Below are positions 20,881 through 29,474 of a stretch of DNA of 64,000 bases, in pieces. Where the stretch lies: NCBI RefSeq assembly GCF_007954585.1, contig NZ_CP042382.1:1674001-1738000 (forward strand). Reading direction: 5' to 3'. Every line of letters begins with the position of its first letter. The first letter of the stretch is position 1. This DNA is from Pistricoccus aurantiacus. Its GTDB lineage: Bacteria > Pseudomonadota > Gammaproteobacteria > Pseudomonadales > Halomonadaceae. The notes beneath the pieces are model-generated. The model had not been told where the DNA came from, did no database searches, and saw only the letters and a list, made by a program, of their open reading frames with translations. A program made the position numbers and the translations under genes.

Positions 20881-20963
20881 GAATCTCTCCTAGTATTGAT
20901 CCTGGTCATAGTATGACGGAGAGAATAATCTGGGCAAGCCCCGCGGCCACGTCGTCGCGACTA

Positions 20964-22073
20964 TCATTCCGCCTTCACGGCGTCGTAATCCTCGGTAAAG
21001 GCCAGACGGCCCGTCTCCAGCGCGGCGACATAGACCGCGAGATGCTCCGTGGTTTTTATTCGCCGCCCCGCGATACGGCTGATGGCGCCTAGCCCCAGGC
21101 CAAGTATGTCCTGATCGATGCCGGGGGCGAGTTCGCGCAGGTGAAGCATGCCTGCTTCCGATGTTAATACATAGCGGTGGCTATCCAGGCGTACATAGCC
21201 GGCGGCGAGCAGCATCTCATTAGCCAACTGATACAAGGCGTGCGGCGTGTGTGTCTCTGACGTTTTACTGCTGGACGTACCCGAATCACTGTCGAACCGC
21301 TTGTCCGGCGTGTCGAGACACTTCTTCAAGAAAAGATGGCGGGGAGACAGATCGATGACCTGACCCAATGCTTCGGAAAGCCCTTGAAGGGTTTGGCCAG
21401 GGGTGGCGTATTGGAAGTCCAGGCTCAAGCGATGAAAGCTCAGGCGCCTCGCTTCTTCCATCAACGTTTCGACAAGAATTCTGGGGCTCGTCCGAAACTG
21501 CCCGGGAGACCATTGAAAGGCGTCGCCGCGTACCTTGAGGCGCAGGTGGTTGAAGCCCAGAGCCTGGAGGTGGCGAAGCGTAAGAACGCTGGTGTCCTGC
21601 GGAGCGATATCGATAGCGTAGTCCCGCCCCGCCAGCGAGCTCATCCCGAAGCGAGTGTGAAGAGAATCGAATAGCTCGCTCATCTGACCCAGGGAAAAGT
21701 AGCTTGCCGGCGCGCCTTTCCAGACCAGCCGATTGATGTTGCTCGATTTGCCCAGATGTGCGGCCAGCAGGGTCATCTCTCGCTCGAGCCAGGCAAGATA
21801 GGTTTCCGCGCGGCAATCTTCCCATGAGTTTCTGGTTCGCGAGCCTCTACGATAGAAAGGCGGGTGATGAAAGGGAATGTTGATCCGCAGCGCCAGATCC
21901 CGGTTCGAGACGCCATGGCGGGACAGCGCGGCAAGGAAGGCATCTTGATGCGTTTGATCAGCGGCAGGCTCGGAATGAAATAGAGCGGCGCCCCGGTCTG
22001 GCGTGACCCGGTCTGGCATGACCCGGTCTGGTGTTTTGCGATTGGGGCGCAATGCTTGCGCTATGCAGGACAT
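20964..22073 (-). CDS. HemN-like protein without radical-SAM cysteines, apparent pseudoenzyme
   Basis: 369 residues that align along most of oxygen-independent coproporphyrinogen III dehydrogenase (HemN, about 457 residues). Matching segments are INIPFHHPPFYRRGS, NHLRLKVRGDAF, LDFQYATPGQTL and LGLGLGAISRI. The HemN motif IPFCxxxCxxCxC is read ungapped as IPFHHPPFYRRGS, so every cluster cysteine is replaced. The SAM-binding GGGTPT-like segment reads WKGAPASYF. A serine-rich segment (DSDSGTSSSKTSET) replaces conserved sequence around residues 265-280. The N-terminus includes a small tandem repeat. The frame is uninterrupted, so it is probably expressed but cannot be a radical-SAM enzyme. Its position between cco assembly genes and anr is where hemN sits in related bacteria. 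Confidence 0.8.
   Translation of the reverse strand: MSCIAQALRPNRKTPDRVMPDRVTPDRGAALFHSEPAADQTHQDAFLAALSRHGVSNRDLALRINIPFHHPPFYRRGSRTRNSWEDCRAETYLAWLEREMTLLAAHLGKSSNINRLVWKGAPASYFSLGQMSELFDSLHTRFGMSSLAGRDYAIDIAPQDTSVLTLRHLQALGFNHLRLKVRGDAFQWSPGQFRTSPRILVETLMEEARRLSFHRLSLDFQYATPGQTLQGLSEALGQVIDLSPRHLFLKKCLDTPDKRFDSDSGTSSSKTSETHTPHALYQLANEMLLAAGYVRLDSHRYVLTSEAGMLHLRELAPGIDQDILGLGLGAISRIAGRRIKTTEHLAVYVAALETGRLAFTEDYDAVKAE
21992..22036 (-). repeat. Three tandem 15-bp units inside the HemN-like gene
   Basis: CCCGGTCTGGCGTGA, CCCGGTCTGGCATGA and CCCGGTCTGGTGTTT lie head to tail (plus-strand reading). They encode TPDRV/MPDRV/TPDRG near the N-terminus. The third copy is partial. Confidence 0.9.
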
Positions 22074-22150
22074 GATGGCACACCATGCGATGGTAAAAGC
22101 TGTCGGACTTTTATCCTAGCCTTGTGCTTGATCATTTTTCTTGCCCCAGG

Positions 22151-22870
22151 TCAAGTCATTGCATGATGACCTTTTGTCGCTAGCATGCCGGTGACTTCCC
22201 AGAGCTGCCACAGGGCAAAGGCGATGATCAATAGTGCCGCCAGGCTGCAGGTAGCCGGATGGCGAATAAGCTGGCTCAGACGGCGAGCGGCGAGCCCGGT
22301 GGCCAGCAGGGCGGGCAGGGTACCCAGGCCGAAGGCGCCCATCAGCGCGGCGCCGCGCCACGGCTCGGCGATGGCCAGGCTCCAGGTCAGCATGGAATAG
22401 ACCAGCCCGCAGGGCAGCCAGCCCCAGACCGCCCCCAGCGCCACGGCCTGGGGCACCTTGACCACCGGCATCAGGCTCCGTCCCAAGGGTTCCAGGTATT
22501 TCCACAGGCGACGGCCCAGGGCCTCGATCTTGAGCAGCCCCCTCCACCAGTTGGCGATATACAGCGCCATCAGGATCAGCATGATGGCGGCGAACACCTG
22601 CAGCGCCAGGCGTATTTCCAGAGTCAGGCCGCCAAGCAGGGTGCCGAGCCCGGCCACCAGGGCGCCGGCGATCATGTAGCTCGCGATGCGCCCCAGATTG
22701 TAGCCCAGCAGCAGACCGCCCAGCCTTGCCGGATGGCGCATGCTGGGAGGAACCGCGAAAGTCAGGGCGCTCATGATGCCACCGCACATGCCGATGCAGT
22801 GCGCGCCGCCGAGCAGGCCAAAAACAAAGGCTGCCAGCAGCGGTGGGAGATCGAGTCCGGTAGGATTCAT
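22151..22870 (-). CDS. TauE/SafE- and DsbD-like membrane protein of the cco cluster
   Basis: 239-residue inner-membrane protein with about six helices. The N-terminal GLLGGAHCIGMCGGIMSAL and a later VWGWLPCGLVYSML (paired cysteine/proline motifs) are typical of the sulfite-exporter-like/UreH family. This family is regularly encoded after ccoS. Its biochemical role in cbb3 biogenesis is not settled; copper or thiol handling is a common suggestion. The start lies three bases after the ccoS stop. Confidence 0.85.
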   Translation of the reverse strand: MNPTGLDLPPLLAAFVFGLLGGAHCIGMCGGIMSALTFAVPPSMRHPARLGGLLLGYNLGRIASYMIAGALVAGLGTLLGGLTLEIRLALQVFAAIMLILMALYIANWWRGLLKIEALGRRLWKYLEPLGRSLMPVVKVPQAVALGAVWGWLPCGLVYSMLTWSLAIAEPWRGAALMGAFGLGTLPALLATGLAARRLSQLIRHPATCSLAALLIIAFALWQLWEVTGMLATKGHHAMT

Positions 22871-22873
22871 GGC

Positions 22874-23098
22874 TCAATCGTCGCGCTTCACGTTGGAATC
22901 TTTCGTCTGGCGGCGCGCGTCGGCGCGGCGCAGGCGTTCCTCTTCGGTGAAGTCCTGCTCCTCATCATCGAAAAGAATCTGGTGGGCCGGGCCTTCCAAG
23001 TCTTCGAACTGGTCATGCTTGACCGCCCAGAAGAATGCCCAGACCGCCAGGCTCAGCAGGATCAAGGAAAGTGGAATCAATAGATAGAGAATGCTCAT
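22874..23098 (-). CDS. ccoS: cbb3 oxidase maturation protein CcoS
   Basis: 74-residue protein with one N-terminal membrane helix (SILYLLIPLSLILLSLAVWAFFW) followed by the family signature VKHDQFEDLEGPAHQIL. It is required in other bacteria for cofactor insertion into CcoN. The ATG overlaps the ccoI stop (ATGA), so the frame extension upstream is not used. Confidence 0.93.
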   Translation of the reverse strand: MSILYLLIPLSLILLSLAVWAFFWAVKHDQFEDLEGPAHQILFDDEEQDFTEEERLRRADARRQTKDSNVKRDD

Positions 23099-25563
23099 GC
23101 AGGCTCCACGCTTGTACTGACGCCTGGATGGACAGGCCGCGTCGTCCTTCCACGGCCCAAGCGCAGCGCGTTGCCCACCACGATAAGCGAGCTGGCGGAC
23201 ATGCCCAGGGCCGCTGCCCAGGGCGGTATCAGGCCGCAGGCGGCCAGAGGCAGGGCGATCAGATTGTAGCAAAGCGCCCAGACCAGATTCTGTCGTATGA
23301 CGCGCCGGGTGGCGCGACTAAGCTCGATCGCCTCGGCAACTCGGCTGAGATGCGGGCTCAACAGTACTGCGTCCGCGCTGGTGCGGGCCAGGTCCGTGGC
23401 GCCGTTCATGGCGATGGCCACGTCCGCTCCGGCGAGCACCGGCACGTCGTTGATGCCGTCGCCGACCATGGCGACTTTTTCCCCCGCCGCCTGTAGCGTC
23501 TTGATGCGCGAGAGCTTGTCCTCCGGGCTGGCGCCGGCGCGCCATTGAGCGATGCCGAGCTCCCGGGCGAGCGCTGCGACCTTCGCTTCCCCGTCACCGG
23601 AAAGCAGCTCGACTTTCAGCCCCATTGCCTTGAGCGCGTCCACGGTTATATCGGCATCGTCACGCAAGGCGTCTCGCAGGCTGAACCAGGCCCGGGGTGT
23701 GCCTTCCTCTGCCAGCAGCAGCCAGGTGCCGTCGTCCGGTGGAGAAACGCTGCGCGCCGGCGCGGCGAAATCCGGCTTGCCGAGTCGCCAGCGCCGGCCG
23801 TCCAGATAGCCTTCCAGCCCCAGGCCGGGGCGGCTGACGACCTGGCTCGCCTTGTACTGTGGCTGGCGATAAGGATGAAAGGCCCGGGCGATAGGATGCT
23901 CCGAGTGGGCCTCGAGCGCCGCCGCCAGGCTGCGGGCCTGATCCACACTCAAGCCTGCCAGGGCGTGGGTCGCGTCCAGGGTCATGCGACCCTGGGTCAA
24001 GGTGCCGGTCTTGTCGAAGATCACGCGATCAAGCTGGGCCAGGGTTTCGATAGCATGCGCCCGAGTGATCAGCACGCCGCGGCGGCGCAGCTGGCCATGA
24101 CCGGCGGTCAAGGCGGTGGGAGTGGCCAGGGCCAAGGCGCAGGGGCAGGTCACCACCAGCAGGGACAGCGTGACCCAGAGGACCCGAGACGGGTCGATCT
24201 GACTCCAGGCTATCGCCACCAAGGTACTTATCAGCAGCAGCGCGATGACGAAGTAATGGGCGGTTCGCGATGCCAGGTCGGCAATCCGCGGACGACTGCT
24301 GAAGGCGCGATCCGACAGATCGAGAATGCCCGCGGCCCGGGACTGCGCCCCCGCATGGGTCACGCGAACGATCAGCGGACTCTCTACATTGTGGCTTCCG
24401 CCGGTGACCCGCTCACCGGGCCCTCGCGGCACCGGGGTCGGCTCGCCGGTCAGCATGGCCTCGTCGAGACTCGACCGACCCTCCTCGATGATGCCATCCG
24501 CAGGAACGCTGTGACCCGGCTTGACCAGAATCCGATCCTCGGGAGCGAGTCGATTGGATGGAATTGCGCGTTCTCGACCGTCTTCTTCCAGCCGCAGGGC
24601 GGACATGGGTAAGGCCTTGATCAGAGCATTACCGCTCTGGCCGTTGCGGCGTCTGGCGCGCATTTCGATATAGCGTCCGAACAGCAGAAAGAAGGTGAAC
24701 ATCGCTACGGAGTCGAAGTAGGTCTCGCCATGGCCGCCAATCACCGCGTAGCCGCTGGCCAGGTAGGCGCCACCAATGGCCAGCGACACCGGCACATCCA
24801 TGCCAAGCGTGCGCGTTTTCAGATCGCGCCAGGCGTTGCGAAAAAAGGGCAGGGCGGAAAACAGCACCACCGGGGTCGCCAGAGCGAAAGACAACCAGTG
24901 GAACAGGGCAATGAAGCCCGGCGATATCTCCCCGGGTTCGCTCATGTACATGGGGATGGAGAACATCATGACCTGCATCATCGCCACCGCAGCGACGATC
25001 AGGCGGCGGATGGCCATGCGCTCGTCGTGCTTGAGACGTGCCTGGACCTGATCTGGCTCATAGGGCTGGGCGGGATAGCCGATCGCCGCCAGTTCCGCGA
25101 GGATCCGTGACAGGGCGAGCTGCTGTGGATCCCAGGCCACTCGCAGGCGGTGATGAGTCAGATTGACCGCGCTGGAAGCGACACCGGCAAGAGCGTTGAG
25201 ACGATGCTCGATCAGCCAGGCGCAGGCGGCGCAGGTGATGCCTTCCACTGCCAGGGTGACAATATTGCCGTCATCCTGCTGGTGAACGAACTCCTGTTGC
25301 AGGTCCGGGTCGTCGTATACCGTCCAGGTGTCGATTCGCGCCGCGTCCATATCCTCCGGGCGTTCCGGAAGCTGGGTGCGAAAACGATAATAACTGGCCA
25401 GTCCACCCTCGACGATGGCATGGGCGACCGCCTCACAGCCCGGACAGCAAAGCGGATGTTCGCCGTCCTCGAGGCGAATTTTCCAAGGCGCGTTCTCCGG
25501 CACCGGGTAACCACAGTGATAGCATTCCCGGCACTGGGAAACCGGCTCCCGCAACTCGTTCAT
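23095..25563 (-). CDS. ccoI: Copper-transporting P1B-type ATPase CcoI (CopA2/FixI)
   Basis: Inner-membrane Cu+ ATPase needed to supply copper for cbb3 assembly, 822 residues. It has an N-terminal cysteine-rich region (CYHCGYPVP, CCPGC) and an HMA domain with GITCAACAW (C111, C114). Membrane helices follow, with the CPC motif C473-P474-C475. Also present are the phosphorylation loop DKTGTLTQGR with D517, and GDGINDVPVL. Order ccoG-ccoH-ccoI-ccoS and tight spacing (5 bases from ccoH, overlapping ccoS) are those of the standard assembly operon. Confidence 0.96.
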   Translation of the reverse strand: MNELREPVSQCRECYHCGYPVPENAPWKIRLEDGEHPLCCPGCEAVAHAIVEGGLASYYRFRTQLPERPEDMDAARIDTWTVYDDPDLQQEFVHQQDDGNIVTLAVEGITCAACAWLIEHRLNALAGVASSAVNLTHHRLRVAWDPQQLALSRILAELAAIGYPAQPYEPDQVQARLKHDERMAIRRLIVAAVAMMQVMMFSIPMYMSEPGEISPGFIALFHWLSFALATPVVLFSALPFFRNAWRDLKTRTLGMDVPVSLAIGGAYLASGYAVIGGHGETYFDSVAMFTFFLLFGRYIEMRARRRNGQSGNALIKALPMSALRLEEDGRERAIPSNRLAPEDRILVKPGHSVPADGIIEEGRSSLDEAMLTGEPTPVPRGPGERVTGGSHNVESPLIVRVTHAGAQSRAAGILDLSDRAFSSRPRIADLASRTAHYFVIALLLISTLVAIAWSQIDPSRVLWVTLSLLVVTCPCALALATPTALTAGHGQLRRRGVLITRAHAIETLAQLDRVIFDKTGTLTQGRMTLDATHALAGLSVDQARSLAAALEAHSEHPIARAFHPYRQPQYKASQVVSRPGLGLEGYLDGRRWRLGKPDFAAPARSVSPPDDGTWLLLAEEGTPRAWFSLRDALRDDADITVDALKAMGLKVELLSGDGEAKVAALARELGIAQWRAGASPEDKLSRIKTLQAAGEKVAMVGDGINDVPVLAGADVAIAMNGATDLARTSADAVLLSPHLSRVAEAIELSRATRRVIRQNLVWALCYNLIALPLAACGLIPPWAAALGMSASSLIVVGNALRLGRGRTTRPVHPGVSTSVEPA

Positions 25564-25568
25564 GGCCT

Positions 25569-26120
25569 TCAGCCCTTGGCCTGATTGCCCGGCTTCAAGC
25601 TGATCGGTTCCTGGGATGGAAAGCGCGTTTCGCCGGTCAGGCGCCAGTTCGCGTCGGCAACATTCGGGGTCAGTTGCAGATACCAGCGGTACTTGAGCTG
25701 ACGTGGCGCCTGGCCTACGTAGTGATTGTCGCGGACTCGCTCCAGAATCAGCGTGTGGTCGCGACCGTCCTGAGCGGGAAAGATCAGTGCTAGGGCCAGT
25801 TGCTGCGGCCGTATCTCTCGATGCTGCGCCTCGGTACCGGGAACGGTGCCTCGCAGTTCCAGGCTGATGTCGCCGGTCAAGTCATCGATGCGCAGGTCCG
25901 CGGAAAGACCGAGAGCAGCGGCACGATGATCCTTTTCAAGCACCTGGTTGATGGCCAGGCCTTCCTTGTAATAGTCGTCTTCGACCATGCCATCGAAGGT
26001 AACGATGGACATGACAAGATAGGTGATACCAAAGATTACCGAGGAGCCCAGCACGCCCAGCATCATCCAGGGCCAGGGCTCCTTGTACCAGGGGCGAACG
26101 ATTTGAGGCATTGAGGTCAT
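25569..26120 (-). CDS. ccoH: cbb3 oxidase assembly protein CcoH (FixH)
   Basis: 183-residue protein with one N-terminal membrane helix (WMMLGVLGSSVIFGITYLVM) and the family pattern GMVEDDYYKEGLAINQ, then a periplasmic FixH domain. It interacts with cbb3 subunits during assembly in other species. Its start overlaps the ccoG stop by four bases. Confidence 0.92.
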   Translation of the reverse strand: MTSMPQIVRPWYKEPWPWMMLGVLGSSVIFGITYLVMSIVTFDGMVEDDYYKEGLAINQVLEKDHRAAALGLSADLRIDDLTGDISLELRGTVPGTEAQHREIRPQQLALALIFPAQDGRDHTLILERVRDNHYVGQAPRQLKYRWYLQLTPNVADANWRLTGETRFPSQEPISLKPGNQAKG

Positions 26121-27556
26121 TCTCTGAGTTGTCCGATGAAGCGTGCTTCACGCTGCTCGCTGATCGAGTCGTCGCCAACAGCCTGCAGGGAAATCGCGAT
26201 CTCATGGCTGGGACGTTCTATTGCTTCCAAGTCGACCACAGCTTGAATCGTGTGCAGAGTGCTGCCGCCGGCCTTTACGCTGACTTCGTCATTGCCTACT
26301 AGGGTAATACCCGGCAGACCGTCGAGGATGATGCGGTAAGTATGATCCTGATTGTCCAGGTTGCGCACGTTCAGGGTGTAGACATTGCTGATACGACCTT
26401 CCTGAGTCATTTGATAAAGCTGGTTGCGGTTGCGATCGATATCGAATTCTAGGGTGCTACGGTCTGTCACCGCCCAGGCGAACAGGCCGACCATGACCAG
26501 CAGGGCGACAAGATAACCGATCAGGCGCGGGCGCAGGATATGCGTCTTGCCGCCTTCCAAAGCCCGTTCCGTGGTATAGCGGATCAACCCGCGCGGGTAA
26601 CCCATGCGGTCCATCACGTTATCACAGGCATCGATACAGGCGGCGCAGGTGATGCATTCATACTGCAATCCCTGACGGATATCGATGCCGGTGGGGCAGA
26701 CCTGCACGCAGAGTTCGCAGTCGATGCAGTCACCTAGCCCTGCAGCACGATGGTCGAGACTTTTCTTGCGGGCACCCCGCGGCTCGCCCCGGGCAGCATC
26801 GTAGGAAACGATCAAGGTGTCGCGGTCGAACATCACCGATTGAAAACGCGCGTAGGGGCACATGTAGATGCATACCTGCTCTCGCAGCCAGCCGGCGTTG
26901 AGATAGGTGAACAGAGTGAAGAAACCCACCCAGAACAACGCCCAACCGCCTACGCTCAAGGTGACAAAGTCCAGCGCCAGACTGCGAACCGGCGTGAAGT
27001 AACCCACGAAGGCCAGGCCGGTAGCGAAGGCAATGAGGAGCCAGATAACATGCTTGGCGAGCTTGCGCCGAAACTTGTCGAAGCTCATGGGCTGCTTGTC
27101 GAGCTTGATACGCTTGTTACGCCGTCCCTCGGTGATCTGCTCGACCCAGATATACAGCCAGGTCCAGACGCTCTGCGGGCAGGTGTAGCCGCACCATACG
27201 CGCCCTGCGAAGACAGTGATGAGGAAAAGCCCGAAAGCACAGATGATCAGCAGCCAGGAAAGCAGCACGAATTCCTGGGGATAGAAGGTCGCGCCGAAAA
27301 TATGGAATTCTCGTGCCGGAAGGTCGAATAGCACCAGCGGGCGACCGTCGACATAGATCCAGGGAATGATGAAATACAACGCCATCAATACCCAGTTGGC
27401 GCTGCGCCTCACCCGCTGAAAAAGGCCATGTATTTCGCGCACGTAGATATGCTTACGCTTAGCATACATTTCCTGCGTGACGGTAGCGGTATCCGGATCG
27501 TGCTGGCCGACCGCCGGGTCGGTGGAAATGTCGCGTACGGGAATCTTGTCGGACAT
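26117..27556 (-). CDS. ccoG: cbb3 oxidase accessory iron-sulfur protein CcoG (FixG)
   Basis: 479-residue membrane protein. After several helices (FIIPWIYVDGRPLVLFDLP region) come two ferredoxin-like motifs, CIDCELCVQVCPTGIDI and CITCAACIDACD, then a C-terminal Ig-like domain. It is implicated in copper reduction for cbb3 biogenesis. The start at 27556 (MSDKIPVRD) is preferred to the upstream extension to 27670, which reads as non-conserved sequence. A 149-base gap separates it from ccoP. That gap holds a small inverted repeat (AGTCGT-N4-ACGACT at 27582-27597), so ccoG may have its own promoter. Confidence 0.95.
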   Translation of the reverse strand: MSDKIPVRDISTDPAVGQHDPDTATVTQEMYAKRKHIYVREIHGLFQRVRRSANWVLMALYFIIPWIYVDGRPLVLFDLPAREFHIFGATFYPQEFVLLSWLLIICAFGLFLITVFAGRVWCGYTCPQSVWTWLYIWVEQITEGRRNKRIKLDKQPMSFDKFRRKLAKHVIWLLIAFATGLAFVGYFTPVRSLALDFVTLSVGGWALFWVGFFTLFTYLNAGWLREQVCIYMCPYARFQSVMFDRDTLIVSYDAARGEPRGARKKSLDHRAAGLGDCIDCELCVQVCPTGIDIRQGLQYECITCAACIDACDNVMDRMGYPRGLIRYTTERALEGGKTHILRPRLIGYLVALLVMVGLFAWAVTDRSTLEFDIDRNRNQLYQMTQEGRISNVYTLNVRNLDNQDHTYRIILDGLPGITLVGNDEVSVKAGGSTLHTIQAVVDLEAIERPSHEIAISLQAVGDDSISEQREARFIGQLRE

Positions 27557-27705
27557 GGCATCACCATGAAAATACGAGTCTAGTCGTGTTGACGACTCGA
27601 CAAGCTGACGAAGGAGAAATGCGGAAATTATATCAACTACGGTAGAAGGGAAGAATGGGTGCGGCCCCAAGTCACACAGGGCGCCGCCCCCGTCGGTTTT
27701 ATCGC

Positions 27706-28629
27706 TTACTGAGAAAGGCTGTAGACATAGGCTGCTACCAGATGAACCTTGTTGTCGCCGATATAGGCAGCCTGGGCGGGCATGTGGCCATTACGTCCAT
27801 TGCGCAGGGTATGCAGTATCGAGTCTTCCACCGACTGACCGGGCTGGCGATACAGCCAGTAGTCATCCGTCAAGTTGGGCGCGCCGATCGCCTGGTTGCC
27901 CTTGCCCTCTGGACCATGACAAGCCACACAGGAAGCCTGAAAGATCGATTCCCCCTGACCCGCCGCCTGTTCGTCATGGTCCAGGCCGGAGAGCGACAGC
28001 ACGTACTGGGTGACATTTTGAATATTGGCATCACCCAATTGTTGCCAGGAAGGCATCAGGCCATTGCGACCGTTGTTGAGAGTCGCCACGATATCCTCGG
28101 GGCTTCCGCCATACAGCCAGGAATCATCCGTCAGATTCGGGAAGCCGTAGCCGCCCTGGGCGTTGGAGCCATGGCAGAGGGCGCAGTTGTTGAGATAGAT
28201 GCGCTCCGCCACCTGCATGGCTTCTGTGTCCTGGGCCAGCTCAGGAATCGGCACCGCGTTGTACTTGTCGAAGATCGGCGCATAGCGCTCCTGAGCGACC
28301 TGCACCTCGTCTTCCCACTGGGATTCCTGGGTCCAGCCTAGTACTCCAAGGTAGTTGCCGAGGCCCGGGTAGAGTAGCAGATACGCAACTGCAAAAACGC
28401 AGGTGCCCACATAGAGCATGAACCACCAGCGAGGGAGCGGGTTGTCGTACTCCTCGATTTCATCGGCGGCATGGCCGGTGGTATCGACATTGCCTTCCGC
28501 GTCCGGCACCTTGTCGGTCTTGCGGTTGGCAAACAGTAGCCACCAGCAAAAACTGATGGTGCCCAGGGTAATGACGATGATCCAGGCGCTCCAGAAGCCG
28601 GAGAGGGAATCGCCCCATAGGTTATTCAT
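27706..28629 (-). CDS. ccoP: cbb3 oxidase subunit III, diheme cytochrome c CcoP
   Basis: 307 residues: N-terminal membrane segments (WSAWIIVITLGTISFCWWLL and FMLYVGTCVFAVAYLLLYPG) then two cytochrome c domains. Heme motifs are CALCH (about residue 149) and CVACH (about 235). The distal methionines are in GLMPSW and GHMPAQ. It carries electrons from cytochrome c to CcoO/CcoN. The start overlaps the ccoQ stop. Confidence 0.96.
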   Translation of the reverse strand: MNNLWGDSLSGFWSAWIIVITLGTISFCWWLLFANRKTDKVPDAEGNVDTTGHAADEIEEYDNPLPRWWFMLYVGTCVFAVAYLLLYPGLGNYLGVLGWTQESQWEDEVQVAQERYAPIFDKYNAVPIPELAQDTEAMQVAERIYLNNCALCHGSNAQGGYGFPNLTDDSWLYGGSPEDIVATLNNGRNGLMPSWQQLGDANIQNVTQYVLSLSGLDHDEQAAGQGESIFQASCVACHGPEGKGNQAIGAPNLTDDYWLYRQPGQSVEDSILHTLRNGRNGHMPAQAAYIGDNKVHLVAAYVYSLSQ

Positions 28630-28841
28630 GTGTTCCTGTCTCCCCTGTCATGTCGGGATTTGATGTCGTTATTCGAGTGGCGATCGTCACGGGGATGAAG
28701 TTCTTCTTCGTCGGCGAAGGGCAGATTGGCGGCTTCGTCGAAATCCTTCTTGCGGCGCTTGGAGTAGGCCCAGATCACGACGCCGATGAAGGCGATCATG
28801 ATCAAGAGCGTGGTAATGCCGCGAAAGGTTCCCAGATCCAT
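28626..28841 (-). CDS. ccoQ: cbb3 oxidase subunit CcoQ
   Basis: 71-residue protein with one helix (ITTLLIMIAFIGVVIWAYS), a basic KRRKKDFDEAA segment and a long charged C-terminal tail. Stabilises cbb3 in other organisms. It lies two bases after ccoO and overlaps ccoP by four bases. Confidence 0.92.
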   Translation of the reverse strand: MDLGTFRGITTLLIMIAFIGVVIWAYSKRRKKDFDEAANLPFADEEELHPRDDRHSNNDIKSRHDRGDRNT

Positions 28842-28843
28842 GA

Positions 28844-29452
28844 TCAGCGCGTGTCCTTGAGTACGGTGCCAAGCTGCTGCAGATAGGCGATCAGAGCGGT
28901 GATTTCCTGCTGGCCGCGCACTTGCTGCTTAGCGCCAGCTATCTCCTCATCGGTGTAGGGCACGCCTAGGTGGCGCATGGCGCTCATCTTCTGGGCAGTA
29001 CCTTCACCGTCAAGGGTGTTCGCGAAAAGCCAGGGATATTCCGGCATCTTGGACTCGGGAACCACGTCTCGAGGATTGTACAAGTGGGCGCGGTGCCAGG
29101 CATCGCTGTAGCGTCCGCCGACCCGAGCCAGGTCCGGGCCGGTCCGCTTGGAGCCCCACAGGAAGGGGTGATCGTAGACGAACTCTCCGGCTACGCTGTA
29201 GTGACCGTAACGCTCGGTTTCGGCACGGAACGGACGAATCATCTGGGAATGACAGCCCACGCAGCCTTCGCGGATATAAATGTCCCGACCTTCCAGTTCC
29301 AGTGCCGTCAGCGGTTTTAGTCCTTCGATCGGCGTGGTGGTCTCCTTCTGGAAGAACAGCGGCACGATTTCAGCCAGTCCCCCGAAACTGATCACGACCA
29401 GGATAAGAATGGCGAGCAGGCCAACGTTTTTTTCGACTATCTCGTGTCTCAT
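28844..29452 (-). CDS. ccoO: cbb3 oxidase subunit II, monoheme cytochrome c CcoO
   Basis: 202 residues with an N-terminal membrane anchor and heme motif [14 protein letters not shown]; the distal Met is in [10 protein letters not shown]. The start at 29452 (MRHEIVEKN) matches the usual CcoO beginning; the extension to 29512 overlaps ccoN and is not used. It sits 22 bases after ccoN. Confidence 0.95.
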   Translation of the reverse strand: MRHEIVEKNVGLLAILILVVISFGGLAEIVPLFFQKETTTPIEGLKPLTALELEGRDIYIREGCVGCHSQMIRPFRAETERYGHYSVAGEFVYDHPFLWGSKRTGPDLARVGGRYSDAWHRAHLYNPRDVVPESKMPEYPWLFANTLDGEGTAQKMSAMRHLGVPYTDEEIAGAKQQVRGQQEITALIAYLQQLGTVLKDTR

Positions 29453-29474
29453 TGGTGTCAGGTTCCCCGGTTGA

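Noticed and set aside
20896-20909. Possible Anr autoregulatory box upstream of anr (TTGAT-CCTG-GTCAT)
   Set aside because: Only one half-site is perfect and the other has two mismatches; the position overlaps the translation initiation region, so the support is too weak.
22259-23083. 274-codon plus-strand frame rich in Gln and Gly
   Set aside because: Opposite the TauE-like gene and ccoS, which have family motifs, coupled starts and conserved order.
29076-29083. Third TTGTACAA, as in the photolyase promoters
   Set aside because: Inside the ccoO coding sequence and away from any start; treated as chance and used as a caution for the motif finding.
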